NCBI RefSeq assembly: GCF_000817735.3
Contig: NZ_JTJC03000002.1
Coordinates: 566,242 to 630,241, forward strand
Origin: Scytonema millei VB511283
GTDB taxonomy: Bacteria; Cyanobacteriota; Cyanobacteriia; Cyanobacteriales; Chroococcidiopsidaceae
DNA: 64,000 nucleotides
Reading direction: 5' to 3'
Both the position numbers and the translations under genes were made by a program. The notes below the pieces were generated by a model. It did not search any database and was not told the origin of the DNA. It saw only the letters and a program-made list of their open reading frames with translations. Below, piece after piece: positions 36,674 to 46,550 of this stretch; position 1 is the first letter of the stretch, and each line of letters opens with the position of its first letter.

Positions 36674-36775
36674 AGTTATCAGTGAAGAGTGAGGAGTAAC
36701 TTACGACTTACGACTTACGACTTACGACTTGTCTTCTCACCCCCTAAGCTCTAGTTTTCCTGTTACGCTAGAGCT

Positions 36776-38353
36776 ATGCTAATGACTGCCGAGCTGCTGC
36801 TACAATACCAACGTTGTAATCGTCGCCCATTTCTCGATCGCCACGGAGATTTGGCGCTTAAAGATGCTCCTAGCGAACTGTTGCTGAAGTTACAACAGGA
36901 CAAGTTCGAGCATAGACAGAGCATGATGGCAGAACGGATTTATCAGCAACCTCAGTATTCTAAAGAGGATTGGCAAGCAGGAGCAACAGCAACTTGGCAG
37001 TTAATGCAACAGGGTGTAGAGCAGATTTATCGAGGGGTTATAATTGCCCGCACTTCAGAAGATGTAACGCTGCTCAGTCGTCCCGATTTGTTAATTAAAC
37101 AACCAGGGGGATCGATTTTTGGAAATTGGATGTACATTCCAGCCCAAATTGAATTAGGCAAGCGCCCCAAACTAGAATATCAAGTTGTAGCTGCTTTTCA
37201 CGGACAGGCGTTGGGCATGGTGCAGGAGACTACACCAGATCGAGCCTGGTTGCTCTTGCGCCGCAAAGAGATGTATGAGGTAAGTTTAGCCAGAATACTG
37301 CCGCAGATGCAGCAGATTTTTACCGAGTGCGTCGAAACACTAGCAGCACCTCAAGCACCAGAAGTCTTTATTTCTCGCCAGCGATGCAGTTTATGCCGTT
37401 GGTATAGTTATTGCTCTGGCGTTGCTAGATCTGAACAACATTTATCTTTACTGCCTGGGGTGACACCCAATCGTTATAAAGAGTTACAGGCGATCGATCT
37501 TGTCACGCTAGAATCTTTGGCTCAGGCTAACTCATCTGACTTAGCAAGCTTACGAGGTTTTGACCAAAAGATCGCCCATCATTTAGTATTGCAAGCGCAG
37601 TCAGTCTTGGAAAATCGTCCGATTTCGCTTTTAAGGGAGCAGGGAGCAGGGGAAAGAGAGCTGAGGGAGCTGAGGGGGCTGAGGGAGCTGAGGGAGCAAA
37701 AAACAACTGTCAACCATCAACTGTCAACCGTCAACTGTCAACCGTCAACTACCAATTACCAGTTACCAAATCCTATTGAAATCTACTTTGATATTGAGGC
37801 ACAGCCAGATCTAAATCTCGATTACATGTTAGGAGTGTTGGTGGTCGATCGCCTGAAGCAAACGGAAACTTTTCATTCTTTACTAGCAGAAACACAGTCA
37901 GATGAAGGCACGATTTGGCAACAATTTTTAGACATTGTTGGGCGCTATCCACAAGCGCCCATTTTTCATTTTTTCTCGTATGAAGTTGATACAATTAGAC
38001 GCTTGGCTCAACTTTATCGGACACCAGCAGAACAAGTTAGAGCGATCGTCGATCGCTGTGTTGATGTTTACGAGCAGATCGCTCAAACTGTGGTGTTACC
38101 AATTGAAAGTTATGCTCTCAAAGCGATCGCTCGTTGGATTGGGTTTGAATGGCGCGATCCCCAAGCGCATGGTTCGCAGTGTATTTATTGGTACGATCGC
38201 TGGTTAGCGACAGGCGATCGCTCTTTTCTCGAAGCAATTGAACGTTATAACGAAGATGATTGTCGCGCGACTCGTCTGGTAAAAGATTGGTTAGAAACTT
38301 TCATCAAGCGGGAATTAGAAACGGATTTAGAGCGAGTTTCTTTAGTATTTTAG
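36776..38353 (+). CDS. TM0106-type RecB-like putative nuclease with RNase H-like domain
   Basis: This 525-residue protein starts with a RecB/Cas4-like part (about 1-230) that holds RPDLLI, QIELGK and a cysteine group CSLCRWYSYC. It ends in an RNase H-like exonuclease domain (about 330-510) with YFDIEAQPD, FHFFSYEVDTIRRL and YNEDDCRATRLV, all supplying acidic metal ligands. A helix-hairpin-helix-like part is between. Residues of about 287-330 (GERELRELRGLRELREQ, then HQLSTVNCQPSTTNYQLP) come from three repeat families read in frame. The function of the family is unproven. Confidence 0.85.
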   Translation: MLMTAELLLQYQRCNRRPFLDRHGDLALKDAPSELLLKLQQDKFEHRQSMMAERIYQQPQYSKEDWQAGATATWQLMQQGVEQIYRGVIIARTSEDVTLLSRPDLLIKQPGGSIFGNWMYIPAQIELGKRPKLEYQVVAAFHGQALGMVQETTPDRAWLLLRRKEMYEVSLARILPQMQQIFTECVETLAAPQAPEVFISRQRCSLCRWYSYCSGVARSEQHLSLLPGVTPNRYKELQAIDLVTLESLAQANSSDLASLRGFDQKIAHHLVLQAQSVLENRPISLLREQGAGERELRELRGLRELREQKTTVNHQLSTVNCQPSTTNYQLPNPIEIYFDIEAQPDLNLDYMLGVLVVDRLKQTETFHSLLAETQSDEGTIWQQFLDIVGRYPQAPIFHFFSYEVDTIRRLAQLYRTPAEQVRAIVDRCVDVYEQIAQTVVLPIESYALKAIARWIGFEWRDPQAHGSQCIYWYDRWLATGDRSFLEAIERYNEDDCRATRLVKDWLETFIKRELETDLERVSLVF

Positions 38354-38374
38354 CTGGCGCTTCTATGCCTGATT

Positions 38375-39418
38375 TCAAGCTGCGAAACCGTTGTCTTGTA
38401 CGTCGTTAGTTTGTTGCGGTTGCAGTTGAAATTTTTGCTGTTGTCGAGCGTGGCTTGATGTCAAGTAACGATTTAAGATGCGATCGAGGGGAACGAGAAT
38501 TTTTTCTAGCCAGTGGCTTTTGATCCCAAAGGTGAGGCGGTGGCTGAGGGGATGAACGATTGTCCATCGCCGCCGCCAACCCAATTGTTTGTATTTTTGG
38601 AGAAAGTAAGCATCTTCAGCTAAATTCCACTTGTCACACAAGCGATGCAAACTCGCTAATGTCCATGCGTCACTCCAACGCAGCATATAAAAGTGTAAGT
38701 CCGTCCATTCTAAGGGTGGTCCCGGTACGTAAGTGACAAGGCTGCTGGGTTCAAAATAGACTTTACCTCCCGCCTCTCTAACACTCATGCAAAAGTCCAG
38801 ATGTTCTTTCGTGTTCAGCATGGCTTCATCTAACAAACCAATGCGGGAAAAGATCTCTGTACGCACGAGAACGCAGTGAAATTCTGCTAATTCAGTTTCG
38901 TTACGGTGTAGGCGATCGCGGACTTCTGCGACTCGTTTTCCCTGCTTGTACATCTTTTCTCGCAACCTGCGTCTGGGAGTTACTTTATTTTTATCAACCC
39001 AAATATGAGATTCGCCACCTGCAAAGTGGACGATTTCATGTATTGGTAAATCCTGACACATCAATGGTCCCACAACTGTAGCTTGAGTTGCTTCGGCACA
39101 TTGAACTAGATTTTCTAGCCAACCAGGGGAAACAACCACATCATTGTCAGCAAATACAACATATTGAGTATCCACTTGCCGCAAGCCTATATTTCTAGCT
39201 TGATTGGGAGAAAGATAGTAATCTGTTCTGATAATTTGAAAGTTTCTAACTCGCGCTTGTTCCTCTAAATATTGGCGTACTTTTCTAGGAGATTTGCCAT
39301 CAATATAAACTAATTTAAAAGGAATTTGCGTATGTTCGTAGATACTTTCTAAAGACTCTTTAGTATAACTAAAACGTTCGCGAGGAGTTACAACAATCGT
39401 AACTTGAGGAGTTGTCAT
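38375..39418 (-). CDS. Glycosyltransferase family 2
   Basis: This 347-residue GT-A enzyme has the nucleotide-sugar start VTIVVTPRERF, the YIDGKSPRK and NQARNIGL segments, and FADNDVVVSPGW with the DxD-like metal site. The C-terminal part (about 210-330) has basic helices. It follows a GT4 gene on the same strand, so both may act on one surface polysaccharide. Donor and acceptor are unknown. Confidence 0.88.
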   Translation of the reverse strand: MTTPQVTIVVTPRERFSYTKESLESIYEHTQIPFKLVYIDGKSPRKVRQYLEEQARVRNFQIIRTDYYLSPNQARNIGLRQVDTQYVVFADNDVVVSPGWLENLVQCAEATQATVVGPLMCQDLPIHEIVHFAGGESHIWVDKNKVTPRRRLREKMYKQGKRVAEVRDRLHRNETELAEFHCVLVRTEIFSRIGLLDEAMLNTKEHLDFCMSVREAGGKVYFEPSSLVTYVPGPPLEWTDLHFYMLRWSDAWTLASLHRLCDKWNLAEDAYFLQKYKQLGWRRRWTIVHPLSHRLTFGIKSHWLEKILVPLDRILNRYLTSSHARQQQKFQLQPQQTNDVQDNGFAA

Positions 39419-39546
39419 GGTAAGTGGTAGTTAGTAATTGATAATTTTTGGTTGATGGTAGACGCGCTCCGCTACACTACGCGAAGACGGCTGATGTTTT
39501 TTGATTAACCAAGCGGCGATCGCTGTCAACTGTTAACTGTTAACTG

Positions 39547-40779
39547 TTAACGACTTACTTTCTGATAAATATCGACAAGTTCGTCGTTAAGGTTTTGCAT
39601 ATTAAAATATTTTTCGACTCGCTGGCGACCAGCTGCACCTATAATATTCCATATCTCTGGATGTGCGATTAAATATTGTAACTTTGAGGCGATCGCCTCT
39701 GTATCTCTTTCTGGGACTAAAAAGCCAGAAACACCATCTTCTACAAGTTCTGGAATTCCCCCGTGATAGGTGCTAATGACTGGTAAGCCGATCGCCATTG
39801 CTTCTTTTAAGACATTAACAGGGGCATCTTGATTACCATCGCGTGCCGTAATACTGGGAGCAATAAATATGTGAGATGCTTGCAAAACTTCAATAATTTC
39901 CTGCCGATCTTTTTTGCCTAATAAATGTACGATATTAGTTAATTCTAGTTCTTGAATCAGTTGTTCTAGTTCTGTTTGTAAAGAACCGCAGCCAACGATT
40001 TTATATTCTAGATTAGGACAAAATTTTGCTATTTTCGCTACAGCGCGAATACTGTATTCAATTCCTTTCTTTTCTACTAAACGCCCAATAGTAGCAATAC
40101 ATATTTTCTGATTAGAATGACGATCGCGGGGTGTATATTGGAAGCGAGCGCAATCAATTCCTGAGTAGTGAACGCAGATTTTTTTTTCGTCACAACCGAG
40201 TTTGAGGAGACGGCGCTTAAAAAAATCGCAATTTGGCAGAAAGAGATCGGCTTCTACAAAGGTGCGATCGTAAATGCGATCGCCATGTTCTTGAATGAAT
40301 TGGCTGATATCGTAACCGCGAAACGATACGACTAATTTGGCTTGAGGAGCATTAATTGTCCGAAACAGCATACCCCAAAAACTTAAAGTTCCAAACTGAC
40401 AGTGAACGATATCATATGCTCCTTTATCTGCGCTAGCGATCGCGGCATAAAATAATCGTAAAGAAGTCGCCGATTTGCCATACTTGAAACCATTAAGCGA
40501 TCGCAGTAGTTTAGCAGGTGCTTTTGTAAAATTTATACTCAGTAAACTAATTGCTTTGAGCGATCGCCTCAGAAAGTTTTGGGGAATCTCTGGTAAATAA
40601 TAAGTGCGTTCTAGTAAGCGGTATTTTTCTACATCAGGATGGACTTTATTCAAGTCGCCTGGAGTGCAAGTATAAATGTCTACTTGATGTCCGCGTTCTA
40701 GGAGTCCGGTAATTTGGTTAAGAATAAAGGTTTCTGAAAGTAAAGGAAAGTGATTGACAATAAATGCCACTTTTAGCAT
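39547..40779 (-). CDS. Glycosyltransferase family 4
   Basis: This 410-residue GT-B enzyme begins VAFIVNHFPLLSETFILNQI, with the donor-binding half carrying IATIGRLVEKKGIEYSI and EAMAIGLPVISTYHGGIPELVEDG (EX7E motif, about 325-335). Close relatives act in colanic-acid-like or exopolysaccharide synthesis. The partner GT2 gene lies 128 bp downstream with heptad repeats between. Confidence 0.9.
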   Translation of the reverse strand: MLKVAFIVNHFPLLSETFILNQITGLLERGHQVDIYTCTPGDLNKVHPDVEKYRLLERTYYLPEIPQNFLRRSLKAISLLSINFTKAPAKLLRSLNGFKYGKSATSLRLFYAAIASADKGAYDIVHCQFGTLSFWGMLFRTINAPQAKLVVSFRGYDISQFIQEHGDRIYDRTFVEADLFLPNCDFFKRRLLKLGCDEKKICVHYSGIDCARFQYTPRDRHSNQKICIATIGRLVEKKGIEYSIRAVAKIAKFCPNLEYKIVGCGSLQTELEQLIQELELTNIVHLLGKKDRQEIIEVLQASHIFIAPSITARDGNQDAPVNVLKEAMAIGLPVISTYHGGIPELVEDGVSGFLVPERDTEAIASKLQYLIAHPEIWNIIGAAGRQRVEKYFNMQNLNDELVDIYQKVSR

Positions 40780-41442
40780 AGAGATCGATCGGGTATCTTA
40801 AGATAGAATTTTTGGTATTGTCTATAGAAGACTGATGCTAATGAAGCAATCGAGAACTACGAGTTAGAGGGAGAATAAGCAGATTTCTTATATCTTTTAC
40901 CAAATTACAGGAGCAATTGTATAATCTCACAAGTTACCCAAAATTCCTAGAGGAAAAAATCAAAACGAATCTAATGCTAGTTAAATTTGGCAAACCTCGG
41001 TCGGTTTATTTCTACCCTTGAGAATCAGTAAGACTTGCTACAAACTTTATCTTTTTTTCTGTTTTAAAGACAAAGTAAGCGAGTGGATAGTCTTAAATAA
41101 AATATTGAATAAGATGTTAATGAGTTTTCTATGAAATTAATGTGAGAAAAATCCTAGATAATTTAGACGCAAAAAGTTATAGTTAAAAATTGATAATTAT
41201 GTATACTAGTATGCTTGACAAAACATTGCTTGAAGCTAGCCGTCACTGAACGGATCGCTAGCGATCGCCGACTGTTAAGAAATTATGTTAAAAAATAGAG
41301 TTAAGAAAGATAACAATTATTGATAAAATAATCGAGAGAGGAAATACAGTAAACTCTTTTTCGATCGCCAAAATAACAGTGATAGATAAGATATGTTTAC
41401 TGATAGTAGATTCAATCAAATTTTAGGGAGATACTGAAACTT
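40780..41442. other. AT-rich 663-bp spacer without genes
   Basis: No coding frame, tRNA or known RNA is seen. A 14-bp perfect palindrome GATCGCTAGCGATC (41253-41266), overlapping a HIP1 octamer, is the only clear structure. Unlike most spacers it lacks heptad arrays. GGGAG at 41424-41428 serves prxQ. Confidence 0.5.
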
Positions 41443-41880
41443 ATGGCTTTAGCAGTTGGTACGCAAGCACCTACATTTACAGTCAAAGATACTAATGGTA
41501 ATACAGTCTCCTTATCTGATTTTGCTGGTAAAACTGTAGTTTTGTACTTCTATCCCAAAGACGATACACCGGGCTGTACAAAACAAGCTTGTAGTTTCCG
41601 AGATGCCAAGCAAACCTACGATAACAAAGACGTTGTAATTTTAGGTGTAAGCGTTGATGACGAGCAGTCTCATCAACAGTTCACTGAGAAATACGGACTT
41701 AATTTTCCACTTTTAGCTGACACTCAGCAAACTCTAGTTAAAGCCTATGACGTTGACGGTGGCGGCTATGCCAAGCGCGTGACTTATGTAATTGATGGTA
41801 GTGGTAAGATTATCCATGTTGATAGCAGCGTTAACACGACAACTCATGCGAGTGACGTGTTAGGAGCATTGGGATTATAA
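41443..41880 (+). CDS. prxQ: Peroxiredoxin Q (atypical 2-Cys, BCP family)
   Basis: This 145-residue thioredoxin-fold protein has DTPGCTKQACSFRD, with peroxidatic Cys45 and resolving Cys50 five residues apart, as in PrxQ. It reduces peroxides with thioredoxin. GGGAG lies 14 nt before the ATG. A strong hairpin terminator follows 1 nt after the stop. Confidence 0.93.
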   Translation: MALAVGTQAPTFTVKDTNGNTVSLSDFAGKTVVLYFYPKDDTPGCTKQACSFRDAKQTYDNKDVVILGVSVDDEQSHQQFTEKYGLNFPLLADTQQTLVKAYDVDGGGYAKRVTYVIDGSGKIIHVDSSVNTTTHASDVLGALGL

Positions 41881-41881
41881 A

Positions 41882-41914
41882 AAGTAAAGGGATGGCAACG
41901 CCATCCCTTTACTT
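41882..41914. terminator. Bidirectional terminator after prxQ
   Basis: Arms AAGTAAAGGGATGGC and GCCATCCCTTTACTT are perfectly complementary (15 bp) round an AAC loop. It lies between two convergent genes. Confidence 0.88.
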
Positions 41915-41916
41915 AC

Positions 41917-42291
41917 TTATTTTGTTTGAGGTGGATTAGCAGGATTGTTATTAGGCTGCGATGGATTTTGTTGCATCCTTTGTAGCTGCTGCTGGCGAAA
42001 CTTAGCAGCTGCATCATCTAAAGATTGATTTTGCTCGGTGGCAAAATCTCCCGCAGAGCGAATATTGCCCATTTGAGCGCGGTGCATAATATCCATTAAA
42101 CCGCTCATAGCATCGCCAGTATCACCACGAGAAAAGGGATCGCGGTTTTGTTCCTGATTCAGATCCCGTAGAGGTTCGGCATCTGTGGTTGCTTGCGCCC
42201 AAGTGAGTTGCGGTAGTAATAAGGTAGCTAAGCTCATTCCTACTACTGCACCGAAAAATATTTTTGTTAGAGATGAAGCAGAGATTTTCAT
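41917..42291 (-). CDS. Small exported protein of unknown function
   Basis: The protein has 124 residues from the ATG at 42291, starting MKISASSLTKIFFG with a signal peptide ending LTWAQA. The mature part is acidic then Gln/Asn/Pro-rich, with GLMDIMHRAQMGNIRSAG and no Cys. It follows the ABC permease gene. A longer start at ATG 42339, 3 nt past the permease stop, would fit translational coupling but spoil the signal peptide. I do not recognise the family. Confidence 0.7.
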   Translation of the reverse strand: MKISASSLTKIFFGAVVGMSLATLLLPQLTWAQATTDAEPLRDLNQEQNRDPFSRGDTGDAMSGLMDIMHRAQMGNIRSAGDFATEQNQSLDDAAAKFRQQQLQRMQQNPSQPNNNPANPPQTK

Positions 42292-42342
42292 GGAGTGATG
42301 GCTCACATAACTGAAAATAGGAGAAGAGGTAGGCTTCATACC

Positions 42343-43251
42343 TTATGCCAGAGTCCGCCGCAGTAAAGGTTGAATACTCAGCACAGCTACGAAGCTAAAA
42401 CCGACCAACATCAGTATAGCTCCGCCAAATGTCACTGCACCCCAAGGCGCTTGCATGACTACATTACCTAAGTTCCAGCTATTGTGTAGATAGAGATAGC
42501 GAATCGGTTCGATCGCATAACTTAATGGGTTAATTGTTGCGACAATTTGCAACCACTTAGGCATAAAAGACAAAGGCGCGAGAGCTGTGCTAGCAAATAG
42601 CAAGGGCAGTTGAGTCACGAAAATGACGGCAATCAGTTCTATATGTCCTGGTAAGGCGAAGGCTAAACCGAGACTTACAGCTGTTACACCCAAAGCCAGC
42701 AGTAAAATAATTAAAGCGATCGCACCCAAACCAGCTAGATTGGGTAAGCCAGCGCCCAAAAAGGCAGCCGCCGCCACAATTACCGCTGCTTGCAACAAAC
42801 TCTGACTGACAATAAAAATAGTTGAAGCTAAAACAATCGAGAAGCGCGAAGCCAGAGGAGCCACCAATAAGCGGTTTAAAAAGCCGAATTCGCGATCGAA
42901 CATGACTGGTAATCCTGCATTTAGCGCCCCACCAAAAGCAGTAAAAACGATAACGCCAGCACTTAAAAATTGACCGTAATTGGTGCTATCGCCAAACATT
43001 CCTTTGGGAGCATTTTGAAACAAAGCACCAAATAGAATCAACCACATAACAGGTTGAATGATTCCAGCAATTAAAGTTGAGGGGCGGCGCTGTAACTGGA
43101 TGAACAAGCGGCGAGTGAGTGCCAAAGTTTCTTGGACTATTTCACCTAACCAGTTAGGAGTATCTTCTTTTTGAACTGCCGTCGATGCCAGTTGTTGCCA
43201 GTTAACATCAGATTTGGCATCAGATTTTGGAGGAATAAAAGTACTGCTCAT
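42343..43251 (-). CDS. ABC-2 type transporter permease
   Basis: This 302-residue protein has a cytosolic start and six membrane helices of the ABC-2 type (DrrB/NodJ-like), with VMWLILFGALF and MFDREFGFLNRLLVAPL in the first loop and PLSYAIEPIRYL near the end. It pairs with the ATPase encoded 103 bp upstream. Substrate unknown; the position beside ctaB/ctaA suggests a link to the envelope or oxidase assembly, but that is inference. Confidence 0.88.
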   Translation of the reverse strand: MSSTFIPPKSDAKSDVNWQQLASTAVQKEDTPNWLGEIVQETLALTRRLFIQLQRRPSTLIAGIIQPVMWLILFGALFQNAPKGMFGDSTNYGQFLSAGVIVFTAFGGALNAGLPVMFDREFGFLNRLLVAPLASRFSIVLASTIFIVSQSLLQAAVIVAAAAFLGAGLPNLAGLGAIALIILLLALGVTAVSLGLAFALPGHIELIAVIFVTQLPLLFASTALAPLSFMPKWLQIVATINPLSYAIEPIRYLYLHNSWNLGNVVMQAPWGAVTFGGAILMLVGFSFVAVLSIQPLLRRTLA

Positions 43252-43354
43252 ACGATTTTAGATTTTAGATTGGTAGTTGGTAGTTAGTAGTTGAGTGGTG
43301 CGTGGTGCGTGACAAAAGTTCTTTACTTACGACTTACGAATTACGACTTACGAC

Positions 43355-44374
43355 TTATCTCATATTTTGTTTTCTTTCTGCTTTGGGATCGCGGCTTCCG
43401 GCGGCAGCGAGTTCGGCATCCATCAGAGTGCGACCTGTGGCAGCGAGGTAAACATCATCTAAACTAGGGCGAGACTGGGAAATGCCAAAAATGGGCAAAC
43501 CAGCAGATTTCATCGTTGCCTCAATTTGAGTTAAAGCTTCTGCTTGGGGTGTGACAACGAGATTGAGCGAGTTACCTTGAGCGCTATTAACGATCGCTTC
43601 TTGGACGAAAGGTAGCGCCGTCAGCATTTGTTTAGCTTTTTCTGCTTCTTCTGGAGGGGAAAATTCGCGAATTCGCAGCGTGATGCGATCGCCTCCTACT
43701 TTATCTTTCAATTGGGAAGGCGTACCGGAAGCAATGACTAAACCGCGATCGATAATTGCTACGCGATCGGCTAATGCGTCAATTTCTTCTAGGTAGTGGC
43801 TGGTGATTAAGACGGTAGTTCCCAGTTCGCGCAGCTGGCGTAAAAAATCCCACACGACAAAACGGCTTTCAATATCAAGTCCAACTGTTGGTTCGTCCAA
43901 TACCAAAACATCGGGAGCGTGGAGTAAACCTGCGGCTAAGTCTAGGCGCTTGCGTAAACCGCCGGAGTACGTGCCTGTCTTTTTGTCTGCGTACTCCTGC
44001 AAGCCTAGTAAATTTAATACCGTGTCAATTCGTTGTTTAATGACAGCATTAGGTAGGTGATAGAGAGCTGCTTGTAGTTGCAATAACTCTCGTCCCGTCA
44101 GGACTTTATCGGGAGCAACTTCTTGAGCTACATATCCCAATCTTCGTCTAGCGGCTCTAGGGTTATCTACTACTGAAATTCCAGAAACTTCTACTACTCC
44201 TGCATCTGGTGTAGAGAGGGTACACAAGATGCGCAAGGTTGTAGTTTTACCTGCACCGTTGGGACCGAGTAGACCAAAAATCTCCCCAGGTTCGATCGCA
44301 AAGGAGATATCTTTGACAGCCTCAACACTGCCATAACGCTTTTGTAAATTTTGGATGAAAACAGCAGGAGCCAT
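43355..44374 (-). CDS. ABC transporter ATP-binding protein, DrrA-like
   Basis: This 339-residue ATPase has Walker A GLLGPNGAGKTTTL (about 33-46), signature YSGGLRKRLDLAAGL, Walker B VLVLDEPTVGLD and switch TSHYLEEID, plus the C-terminal regulatory part with RPSLDDVYLAATGRT typical of daunorubicin-resistance-type exporters. It acts with the ABC-2 permease downstream. It lies downstream of ctaB on the same strand. Confidence 0.9.
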   Translation of the reverse strand: MAPAVFIQNLQKRYGSVEAVKDISFAIEPGEIFGLLGPNGAGKTTTLRILCTLSTPDAGVVEVSGISVVDNPRAARRRLGYVAQEVAPDKVLTGRELLQLQAALYHLPNAVIKQRIDTVLNLLGLQEYADKKTGTYSGGLRKRLDLAAGLLHAPDVLVLDEPTVGLDIESRFVVWDFLRQLRELGTTVLITSHYLEEIDALADRVAIIDRGLVIASGTPSQLKDKVGGDRITLRIREFSPPEEAEKAKQMLTALPFVQEAIVNSAQGNSLNLVVTPQAEALTQIEATMKSAGLPIFGISQSRPSLDDVYLAATGRTLMDAELAAAGSRDPKAERKQNMR

Positions 44375-44499
44375 AGGAGCTTCTTCTCGCTAGCAGCGAT
44401 ACAAATCTAAATACTTCCTGTCTTCATCATAGAAGAGTGAGTAGTGACTAGTGACTAGTGGCTAGAAAATAGATTGACTAGCCACTAGTCAAAGCACCA

Positions 44500-45474
44500 C
44501 TATCGAGAAATGAGAATCGTGCTGATGATGGTGTTTAAGCTGGAAGCTAAAGCGTTGGTAACCTGGTGGGTGAAAGGTAAACTATCTACAACCATGCCCG
44601 CACACAATAGCATCATGTAAAGGATGGAATAGAGGAATAGCGATCGCGCTTGAGTCTTACAGGTGGGATTGTGCCATAATAGCCACGCTTTTTGCACGAA
44701 GATGCTACCAAGAATAAGGGCGATCGCGCCGTAGATCGAACCGCACGATTGTAGGGGATAAATAAGTAAGAACGTAGCGGGGATCAGAATTAGGGTGTAA
44801 AACCAAATCTGCTTTGCTGTAGCCTCGTCGCCTGCTACAACTGGTAACATCGGTACGCCTACTTTGGCATAGTCTTCGCGGATCATCAACGCTAGCGCCC
44901 AGAAATGAGGTGGTGTCCACAGAAAAACAATGGCGAAAAGCGTCCAAGCCGTCCAGCTTAAAGTGCCTGTCACCGCTGCCCAACCAACTAGGGCTGGAAT
45001 TGCCCCTGCTGCACCACCAATGACGATATTTTGGGGAGTATGACGTTTGAGAAAATGGGTATATATGGCAATGTAGAAAACGATGCCAGCCATTGCTAAC
45101 AGAGCAGCTAGCAAGTTAGCAAAGATTGCTAAGAGTGAGAAAGAAATGACTGCTAAGGCGATCGCAAACAGGAGGGCGTGGTGCGACTGCACTCGTCCTG
45201 AAGGAATTGGACGGTGGCGAGTGCGTTCCATCGCATAGTCAATATCGCGATCGTAAATGCAGTTGACGGTTTGGGCAGCAGCGGCAGCAAACGTTCCGCC
45301 TACTAGAGTGACGACGAGCAATTTTGGATCGACTCGTCCTTGAGCTGCAATCCACATACTGCCAGCAGTAGTAATCAAAAGTAGAGGTATAATCCTCGGT
45401 TTAGTTAGCTGATAGTAGCTATGAACGACTTGAAGAAAGTTTTGATGGTGTCTAGAGACATCTGCCCCGATCAT
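44500..45474 (-). CDS. ctaB: Protohaem IX farnesyltransferase (haem O synthase)
   Basis: This UbiA-family membrane protein has 324 residues from the ATG at 45474. It has the two Asp-rich motifs [19 protein letters not shown] and, later, [13 protein letters not shown], and about nine helices. It adds a farnesyl group to haem B for the terminal oxidase. GTG at 45483 is a less likely start. ctaA is upstream and the oxidase genes are divergent, so the context confirms the role. Confidence 0.93.
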   Translation of the reverse strand: MIGADVSRHHQNFLQVVHSYYQLTKPRIIPLLLITTAGSMWIAAQGRVDPKLLVVTLVGGTFAAAAAQTVNCIYDRDIDYAMERTRHRPIPSGRVQSHHALLFAIALAVISFSLLAIFANLLAALLAMAGIVFYIAIYTHFLKRHTPQNIVIGGAAGAIPALVGWAAVTGTLSWTAWTLFAIVFLWTPPHFWALALMIREDYAKVGVPMLPVVAGDEATAKQIWFYTLILIPATFLLIYPLQSCGSIYGAIALILGSIFVQKAWLLWHNPTCKTQARSLFLYSILYMMLLCAGMVVDSLPFTHQVTNALASSLNTIISTILISR

Positions 45475-45611
45475 AAAATTCACACCAAATTCCGTTTATT
45501 TTGAAACCAACACAGTATCAGAAGTCAGAAGTCAGAAGTCAAAATCAACTGCTCCCTGCTCCCTAATAACTGGTCAGGAGTCACTGATAACTAGTCACCA
45601 GTCACTAGCCA

Positions 45612-46550
45612 CTAGTCACTGACGCGACGATCGCTTCGCGAACCGCCGGAGGCATCGCGAATTGCCAGTACGGTGTAGCCAACCAAAACACCTAGTAAGG
45701 CTGCGCCAACAAACTGGTGAGATACAGTCAGTGGTTCTACTTGTAAATGCAAGCGGAAGGTAGCAACCCCTAAGAGAATTTGCAGGAAAACTAGTCCGCC
45801 AGCCATGTTTGCTAGTCGGCGCAACGCAGGATGCAAAGCCGGAGTTCGCCAAGATAGTAACACTAAAACCAAGGTGGCTAGCGTTGGGGGAACCACACCC
45901 CCAATGTGACTGTACATGACGCTACACAATTGCTGTCCGGTTAAGCACTGGTGTAGCGCCCAGCGCGAACCTACCAATGCCCCAAGCAAACTTTGCACGT
46001 AGACTAACACAGCAGCAGCCAATCCCAACCAAGCCAATTTCCCGGCGTTACCAGTTCCTTGATAAGGCGTGAGTGCCGTACCAATAACCAGTAATGCGCT
46101 AAAGAATAATAGCGCCGTCCCCAGATGCGCGGTGACAATATCGAACCGTAGTAATTCTGTAACTGTCAATCCGCCCAAGACCCCTTGAAAGACAATCAGG
46201 CTAAGGGCAAAGATCGCCGCCCAAGGTAGCCAGCGGGGGAGAAAGTTACGGTTCCACCAACTCACGACTGTTAGCGCGATCGCCCCTAGCCCGATTAAAG
46301 CCGCATCTAGGCGATGAAACCACTCTAAAAATACCTGAAAATTCATCTGTTGAGTCGGTACGAGCGTACCGTAACACAGGGGCCAATCTGGGCAAGCTAG
46401 CCCAGCATTCATGACCCGCGTAGCACTGCCGATCGCCATCAAGATCAGAGTTGCTACGCATAACTTCCACACCAACCGCCGAATTCTTTCCCGTGGCTGG
46501 GACTGCTCGATTGTGTCTGTGTTTTGTCTTTGCAGGACGAACTCAGTCAT
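45612..46550 (-). CDS. ctaA: Haem A synthase
   Basis: This 312-residue protein has eight predicted helices with the internal duplication of CtaA: haem-ligand histidines in VFLEWFHRLDA, VTAHLG, HQCLTGQ and SHQFVGAALL. The CPDWPLCYG segment carries the conserved cysteine pair of the first loop. It converts haem O to haem A. It heads ctaA-ctaB-ABC exporter, divergent from ctaCDE. Confidence 0.93.
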   Translation of the reverse strand: MTEFVLQRQNTDTIEQSQPRERIRRLVWKLCVATLILMAIGSATRVMNAGLACPDWPLCYGTLVPTQQMNFQVFLEWFHRLDAALIGLGAIALTVVSWWNRNFLPRWLPWAAIFALSLIVFQGVLGGLTVTELLRFDIVTAHLGTALLFFSALLVIGTALTPYQGTGNAGKLAWLGLAAAVLVYVQSLLGALVGSRWALHQCLTGQQLCSVMYSHIGGVVPPTLATLVLVLLSWRTPALHPALRRLANMAGGLVFLQILLGVATFRLHLQVEPLTVSHQFVGAALLGVLVGYTVLAIRDASGGSRSDRRVSD

